DNA from: Pseudomonadota bacterium
GTDB lineage: Bacteria > Desulfobacterota > JADFVX01
Length of the DNA stretch: 9,102 bases
Reading direction: 5' to 3'
Assembly (NCBI GenBank): GCA_015222555.1
Contig: JADFVM010000104.1
Coordinates: 1 to 9,102, forward strand
The notes beneath the pieces were generated by a model. It ran no database searches. It worked only from the letters and a program-made list of their open reading frames with translations, and was not told the DNA's origin. The position numbers and the translations under genes were made by a program. Positions 5,447-9,102 of the stretch are shown here, one piece after another. Each line of letters opens with the position of its first letter. Position 1 is the stretch's first letter.

Positions 5447-5722
5447 ACGCCGCAGGCGGAACGCCAGTACAAACTACTGTTGACACATTCCGACGACGGC
5501 AGGGGAAAAAAGAGGAGGGGCGCAACAGAAAACCAACACAGCCAAAGCCGGCCTTTTCCAACAACCCCCTTGCCGCGGCTCTTAAAAGTGAGGCTTCCCG
5601 CCTGTTTTACCCCTGGATAAGTGAATCTCCCTATTAATATCGAGAAAACCCATTCAAGAGGGGTCTGTTTTATTGTCGGGTTCAGACATACATTCGGGCA
5701 ACAGGCTATTTATGGATGGATA
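5447..5722. other. Non-coding, partly GC-rich stretch between the attC-like site and the binding-protein gene
   Basis: I see no supportable gene. The part next to the attC-like site is richer in G+C than its neighbours and holds small nested inverted repeats: CGCC-GCA-GGCG (5448-5458), GGCG-GAA-CGCC (5455-5464) and CAGTA-CAAAC-TACTG (5465-5479). By position it would be the end of a preceding, non-coding or decayed cassette. Short frames on both strands here have no ribosome binding site or recognisable motif. No strong terminator is visible after the binding-protein stop at 5723; a weak ACCC/GGGT stem followed by four T lies around 5648-5663 on the minus strand. Confidence 0.45.
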
Positions 5723-6553
5723 CTATCTGACCTTCAGGCTCTTCCCTTCCTCAAGGTTTACCGTTCCCTGGGAAGATATGATGGCCTGTCCTTCCGGGCT
5801 CTTTGCAAAATCTATGAACTTCTTGATCTCCCCTGTAGGCTCTCCTCTTGTTACAATATAAAGAGGCCGAACAAAGGGGTATTTGCCTGACATGACGGCT
5901 TCCTTTGAAGGCGCGACGCCGTCAACCTTGAGCATCTTGACCTTTTTCCTCTTTTTTGCACTCGAGACCCCCGTGACGCCGATGGCGTTGATATCCTTTG
6001 AAACGCCTGCCTCTATAGGCCCGCTGCTCTTCTTGAGTTCTGCGTCCGGCGAGTAATCCTCGTCAGGGTTATTAAAGAGTATTTCTCTCAGCATAAGACC
6101 TGCTCCGCTCGTCTTTCCCTTTCTCACAAGGAGCTTAACAGGGGCAGCCGGACCGCCGAGTTCTTTCCAGTTCTTTATCGTGCCCTTGAAAACAGCTTTT
6201 ACCTGTTCCGTTGTCATGCTGTCCACCGGATTATCTTTTTTTACAATAATCACGAGGGCATCCCAAGCCACGTGATGGAGCATGGCCTCTTTCTCTGCCA
6301 GTACGTCCAGTTTATGTCTGCATGAACCACCGATGTCGAACTCACCTGCGGCAACAAGCCTTATTCCCTTTGTTGCGCCGCTTCCTTTTAAGGACACCTT
6401 TGTCCCCGTCTTTTTCTCGTATGAGGCAGCGAGTTCCTTCATAAAGGCTTTCTTTGAAACCCCACAGCCTGCCCATTTTATCTCGGCCCCTTGCACGGCC
6501 GAGGCCAGCGACAATAATAATATGGCAAAAGTAAATAAAACGCTTTTCTTCAT
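5723..6553 (-). CDS. PstS-like periplasmic substrate-binding protein with an atypical ligand pocket
   Basis: This 276-residue exported protein belongs to the phosphate-binding (PstS/PBP-like-2) type of periplasmic binding proteins. The signal peptide should be cut after A23 (VQGA, then EIKW). Family landmarks follow in order: GCGVSKKAF (29-37), the GSGATKGIR loop (57-65), FDIGGSCRHKL (72-82), MTTEQVKAVFKGTIKNWKEL (113-132), the family's interdomain signature, and an RKGKTSGAG loop near 144-152. By alignment from memory with E. coli PstS, C78 sits where Asp56, the acceptor for the phosphate proton, is expected, and a second Cys (C30) lies in the first anion loop. The ligand may therefore not be phosphate. 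AAGGAGG stands 10 bases before the ATG. It lies 196 bases downstream of the chemoreceptor gene on the same strand, and no pstC, pstA or pstB is visible. Family secure, ligand open. Confidence 0.88.
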   Translation of the reverse strand: MKKSVLFTFAILLLSLASAVQGAEIKWAGCGVSKKAFMKELAASYEKKTGTKVSLKGSGATKGIRLVAAGEFDIGGSCRHKLDVLAEKEAMLHHVAWDALVIIVKKDNPVDSMTTEQVKAVFKGTIKNWKELGGPAAPVKLLVRKGKTSGAGLMLREILFNNPDEDYSPDAELKKSSGPIEAGVSKDINAIGVTGVSSAKKRKKVKMLKVDGVAPSKEAVMSGKYPFVRPLYIVTRGEPTGEIKKFIDFAKSPEGQAIISSQGTVNLEEGKSLKVR

Positions 6554-6749
6554 TCTCTTTTATCCTCCTTCTTATGGTTTGTTATCAAATTTCCAAAGTC
6601 CGGCTACCTTCACTGCTTGCTCACTCAAACCCGCTTCAGCTTCAACAAGTGGCCCCCTCCGGTCTCTGCTACTGTTTCATTAACATGGAATAATAATGAA
6701 CTACTCCGAAGCAAGCTGCTGCGAATTAAACACAAAGAGATTAACGAAT
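6554..6749 (-). other. Leader/spacer between chemoreceptor and binding-protein genes
   Basis: The 196 bases contain no gene. On the minus strand, segments such as GGCCACTTG and CAAGCAGTG, and two CCGG-containing segments near 6600 and 6660, could pair into an extended leader structure before the binding-protein ribosome binding site. No known riboswitch consensus is recognisable, and no clear terminator or promoter is seen, so read-through from the chemoreceptor gene is possible. Confidence 0.3.
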
Positions 6750-8852
6750 TTACACCTTAAAACTCTCCACCTTCTCTTGAAGTGAGTTCTTCTGTTTATC
6801 GAGTTCTATAACCGTCTTGTCGAGATCAAGGGATAAAGAGGCGTTCTTTTCAATTTCATCTCTCATCGTTTCAACAGCTCCTACAATTATTTCAGAGGTT
6901 GCTCTCTGTTCGGAAGTCGCCTTTGCGATAGATTTCATCTTGTTCATAATATCAGTGATTGTTTTAGTGATACTTTCACTCTCCATTTTTTGTTCCGCCG
7001 TCGAGCGCTTTACCATGTCCGTCTCATTTTTCATAGATCCCGTGGAATGCAATATTTGATCTGATGAGATCATCTGTTCATCCGTCGCCTTTTTGATGCC
7101 CTCGACCATACTGCTTACCCTTTGAGTAGCCTTCGTTACGAGGTCAAGACTCTTCATCTGTTCTTCGGTAGCCGTCTCAACCTTTCGCGCCATTTCGACG
7201 GACAATTTTGACCTTTCAATAATGGCTTCGAGCGCCTCGCCTGCACCCATCGATAAGATGACTCCCTCTTCGACCCTGGCGGCGCTGTTATCCATCGATT
7301 GCTTGGCCGAACCCATTTCTTCCTGGACAAGGTTTATCAGTGTTGCGATCTCTTTTGTTGACTTTGATGTCTTTTTGGCCAGTCCCCTGACCTCTTCCCC
7401 CACAACGGCAAAACTCTTTCCGTGTTCACCGGCCTGGGCAGCAATGATGGCAGCATTTAAGGATAAAAGATTTGTCGTTTCCGCTACCTCTTTTATGACA
7501 TTTAATATTGTGCCTATTTCACCCGACCTCTTTTCGAGCCTGCTTATGATTGTTGCCGTAGCCAGCGTTTCTTCCTTGATCCTTTCCATGCCGGCTATTG
7601 TTTTTTTGACGGCCTCAAGGCCTCTTGAAGAGGCGTCATCTTTAACCTTTTCGGCGATTAAAGCCTTTTCTCTTGCAAGGGCTGCAATTTCCCTGACGGC
7701 TTCGTTAACCTGTGAAGTCGCGGAGGCAACACCTTCCGTCTCTTCGAAAAGCGCATCCACATGGGAGGAAACCTCCTTTAATGACGCGGCGATCTCAGTT
7801 ATGGATGAAGCTGTGTTGTCGACTGATAAAGAAACATTATCCACACTTTGCGCCACCTCGGATATTGAGGCATGCATTTCCAATATTGATGATGATATAT
7901 GTTCGGTAGATTGTAACTGCTCCTCCGTTTCACCGGCAATCGAGCTGAGGGATGAGTTCATCTCTTCTATAGATGAGGATGTTTCCTCAACGGCCGTCAT
8001 CTGTTTCCGGGATGAATTGATAATAGCACTTGAATAGCGATTGATATCATGAGAGGTGGATGAGATTTTATTGAAGGTTTCAAAAATATCCCTTACCAGT
8101 TTCTGAAGACCCTCCATAAATGTATTGAACAGCTTTCCCACCATTCCGATTTCATCCTTTGAAGAGATCTCGAGTCGCCTGGTCAGGTCTCCTTTCCCAT
8201 GGGCTATCGCCTCGATCATTGCAGACATTTCCTTGAGTCTCTTTACGAGCTGACTTGTGCCGAAGAAGGCTACTATCGACAGGATGACGACAAAAATGGT
8301 TACGCTGAAAAAGATTAACAATGGCCGGTTGGCGGAGGTTTTCGCACGGAGATAAAGGGCATTGATCAGCGCATCGATATCGGGTTCAGCCAAATTGTTG
8401 CTCATGATAATGTCATCGAGAAGGATCAAAAGATCTCCATCCTCTACGCTCACATCATCCTCGTCGATGGAAAGCAGCTCCTCGATGTGGGCCTTCAATA
8501 CCTTGTACTTCTCGGTAATCCCGGTCAAAAGGGCCTTCTCCTCTTCAACAACCAGTTTTTCCGACAATAGAAGATATCTTCTATCAATCTTTTCAATAGC
8601 TTCGGCAATCTCCTTATACATATCTGCCGGTGCTTCTGCGAGCACGTATTCCAGCGATTTCCTGCTGATCTTCCCCGTCGTGAGTCTCTGTTCGTAGGCA
8701 AGCTCCGCTATTTCGTTTATCTTTTCATTTTCCACATTCGCCTTGTAGGCGGCTATGCTTCCGACTACAAGGAGGACTATTATTACAATGAAAAAAACAA
8801 GCACACGTGATCGGATTGTCGACAAAATATTTCCCAGGAAAGGAAGGTTCAT
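6750..8852 (-). CDS. Methyl-accepting chemotaxis protein with very long signalling coiled coil
   Basis: This 700-residue transmembrane chemoreceptor senses a periplasmic signal and controls the CheA kinase. TM1 is at about 16-36, a helical, acidic periplasmic domain at 37-177 (probably a four-helix bundle; IDEDDVSVEDGD at 129-140), TM2 at 178-198, HAMP at about 199-250, and a cytosolic hairpin from 251 to 695. The tip is TNLLSLNAAIIAAQAGEHG (460-478) followed by FAVVGEEVRGLA. The arms are about 220 residues each, near the longest receptor classes. Methylation-type motifs recur every 28 residues: SSSIEEM 292, SSSILEM 320, ASSITEI 348; and ATEEQM 561, ATDEQM 589, STAEQK 617, ATSEQR 645. No C-terminal CheR-tethering pentapeptide is present. 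GGGAG lies nine bases before the ATG. No other che gene is in the window; the next gene downstream is the PstS-like binding protein, a plausible signalling partner. Confidence 0.95.
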   Translation of the reverse strand: MNLPFLGNILSTIRSRVLVFFIVIIVLLVVGSIAAYKANVENEKINEIAELAYEQRLTTGKISRKSLEYVLAEAPADMYKEIAEAIEKIDRRYLLLSEKLVVEEEKALLTGITEKYKVLKAHIEELLSIDEDDVSVEDGDLLILLDDIIMSNNLAEPDIDALINALYLRAKTSANRPLLIFFSVTIFVVILSIVAFFGTSQLVKRLKEMSAMIEAIAHGKGDLTRRLEISSKDEIGMVGKLFNTFMEGLQKLVRDIFETFNKISSTSHDINRYSSAIINSSRKQMTAVEETSSSIEEMNSSLSSIAGETEEQLQSTEHISSSILEMHASISEVAQSVDNVSLSVDNTASSITEIAASLKEVSSHVDALFEETEGVASATSQVNEAVREIAALAREKALIAEKVKDDASSRGLEAVKKTIAGMERIKEETLATATIISRLEKRSGEIGTILNVIKEVAETTNLLSLNAAIIAAQAGEHGKSFAVVGEEVRGLAKKTSKSTKEIATLINLVQEEMGSAKQSMDNSAARVEEGVILSMGAGEALEAIIERSKLSVEMARKVETATEEQMKSLDLVTKATQRVSSMVEGIKKATDEQMISSDQILHSTGSMKNETDMVKRSTAEQKMESESITKTITDIMNKMKSIAKATSEQRATSEIIVGAVETMRDEIEKNASLSLDLDKTVIELDKQKNSLQEKVESFKV

Positions 8853-8881
8853 ACCTTTGGGCTCCCTCTTTTAATTTCTAA

Positions 8882-8925
8882 ATTGACGCAACGTCAATAA
8901 TGCCACAAACCGGTCAAGAAATCAA
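8882..8925 (-). promoter_or_regulatory. Chemoreceptor promoter region with a palindromic operator-like site
   Basis: On the minus strand TTGATT (8920-8925) and CATTAT (8897-8902) are separated by 17 bases, each matching the sigma-70 consensus at 4 of 6 positions. Just downstream, ATTGACG-CAA-CGTCAAT (8882-8898) is a perfect palindrome with 7-base arms. It overlaps the edge of the -10 and the expected start point, a position typical of a repressor site, about 30 bases before the ATG. The promoter is moderate; the palindrome itself is directly visible. Confidence 0.45.
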
Positions 8926-8992
8926 TGCGAGTTCTGCGCACAGCATGGTAGGATGATAGGGAGGACATAATATACGGGGTCGATCCGGTTTT

Positions 8993-9024
8993 AAATAACC
9001 CCGCCCTTTGAGGCGGGGTTATTT
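8993..9024. terminator. Strong bidirectional intrinsic terminator
   Basis: AAATAACCCCGCC (8993-9005) and its exact complement (9012-9024) form a 13-bp stem with a 6-base loop and a GC-rich core flanked by A- and T-rich ends on both sides. No plus-strand gene precedes it, so it most likely ends a minus-strand gene beyond the right edge and insulates the chemoreceptor promoter. Confidence 0.75.
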
Positions 9025-9102
9025 ACTTTACACACCACATAGAACGTCACTTTCATGCAGCAGACAGCTCGACTTTATCCTCAATCAGAAGGACAGGTCA
9101 AA

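Noticed and set aside
5286..5637. Overlapping frames on both strands across the attC-like site
   Set aside because: The translated products are folding-site sequence read as protein; neither frame has a ribosome binding site and the nucleotide structure explains the conservation better.
6590..6680. Possible c-di-GMP (GEMM) riboswitch, suggested by an AGGTAGCCGG segment
   Set aside because: The conserved core and the second stem of that riboswitch class are not present.
6282..6683. 133-codon plus-strand frame
   Set aside because: It is antisense to the binding-protein signal peptide and N-terminal domain, with no motif or start signal.
7222..8037. 271-codon open frame on the plus strand
   Set aside because: It is exactly antisense to the repetitive Ser/Ala/Glu-rich coiled coil of the chemoreceptor gene; such coding biases open the opposite frame. 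It has no ribosome binding site or recognisable motif.
8882..8925. Possible sigma-54 promoter for the chemoreceptor (TGGC...TTGC)
   Set aside because: The GG and GC dinucleotides are 13 bases apart instead of 10.
9055..9102. Possible start of a plus-strand gene at the right edge
   Set aside because: There is an ATG and 16 open codons only, without a ribosome binding site; not enough to support a gene.

Overview
The window reads as a chromosomal stretch of a Gram-negative, motile bacterium. The gene set suggests a Desulfobacterota/deltaproteobacterial relative (Geobacter- or Desulfuromonas-like): a bacteriohemerythrin, a Spy/CpxP-type periplasmic protein, a PilZ protein behind a sigma-54 promoter, and a very long chemoreceptor with a Geobacter-like tip. 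This placement is inference; there is no rRNA or marker gene. Base composition is AT-leaning except for a short GC-richer block around 5390-5600.

Left part (1-3258). A possible C-terminal tail of an off-window gene is followed by a bacteriohemerythrin (+), a hairpin terminator, a His-rich Spy/CpxP-like envelope protein (-), a divergently transcribed small exported protein of unknown function (+), and, convergent with it, a membrane-anchored lytic transglycosylase with a C-terminal LysM domain (-). Most of these products act in the envelope.

Middle part (3259-5722). A short PilZ protein (-) has an almost perfect -24/-12 sigma-54 promoter. It is followed by a strong-looking orphan promoter on the + strand that drives no recognisable gene. 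Then comes a scarred segment: a 5'-truncated AlgH/YqgE (UPF0301) remnant, a 19-bp-armed palindromic repeat abutting its broken end, a SAM-dependent methyltransferase gene, and directly upstream of that gene a 120-bp site with the architecture of an integron attC site in the same orientation. No integrase is visible. The methyltransferase looks like a gene cassette that has lost its own downstream attC.

Right part (5723-9102). A PstS-like periplasmic binding protein with an altered ligand pocket lies directly downstream of a 700-residue methyl-accepting chemotaxis protein on the same strand. The chemoreceptor has 28-residue repeats in both arms of its signalling coiled coil, in register across the hairpin tip. 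No phosphate ABC transporter genes accompany the binding protein, so a binding-protein-to-chemoreceptor pair is the most interesting functional reading. A palindromic operator-like site lies at the predicted receptor promoter, and a strong bidirectional terminator isolates the unit from whatever lies to the right.
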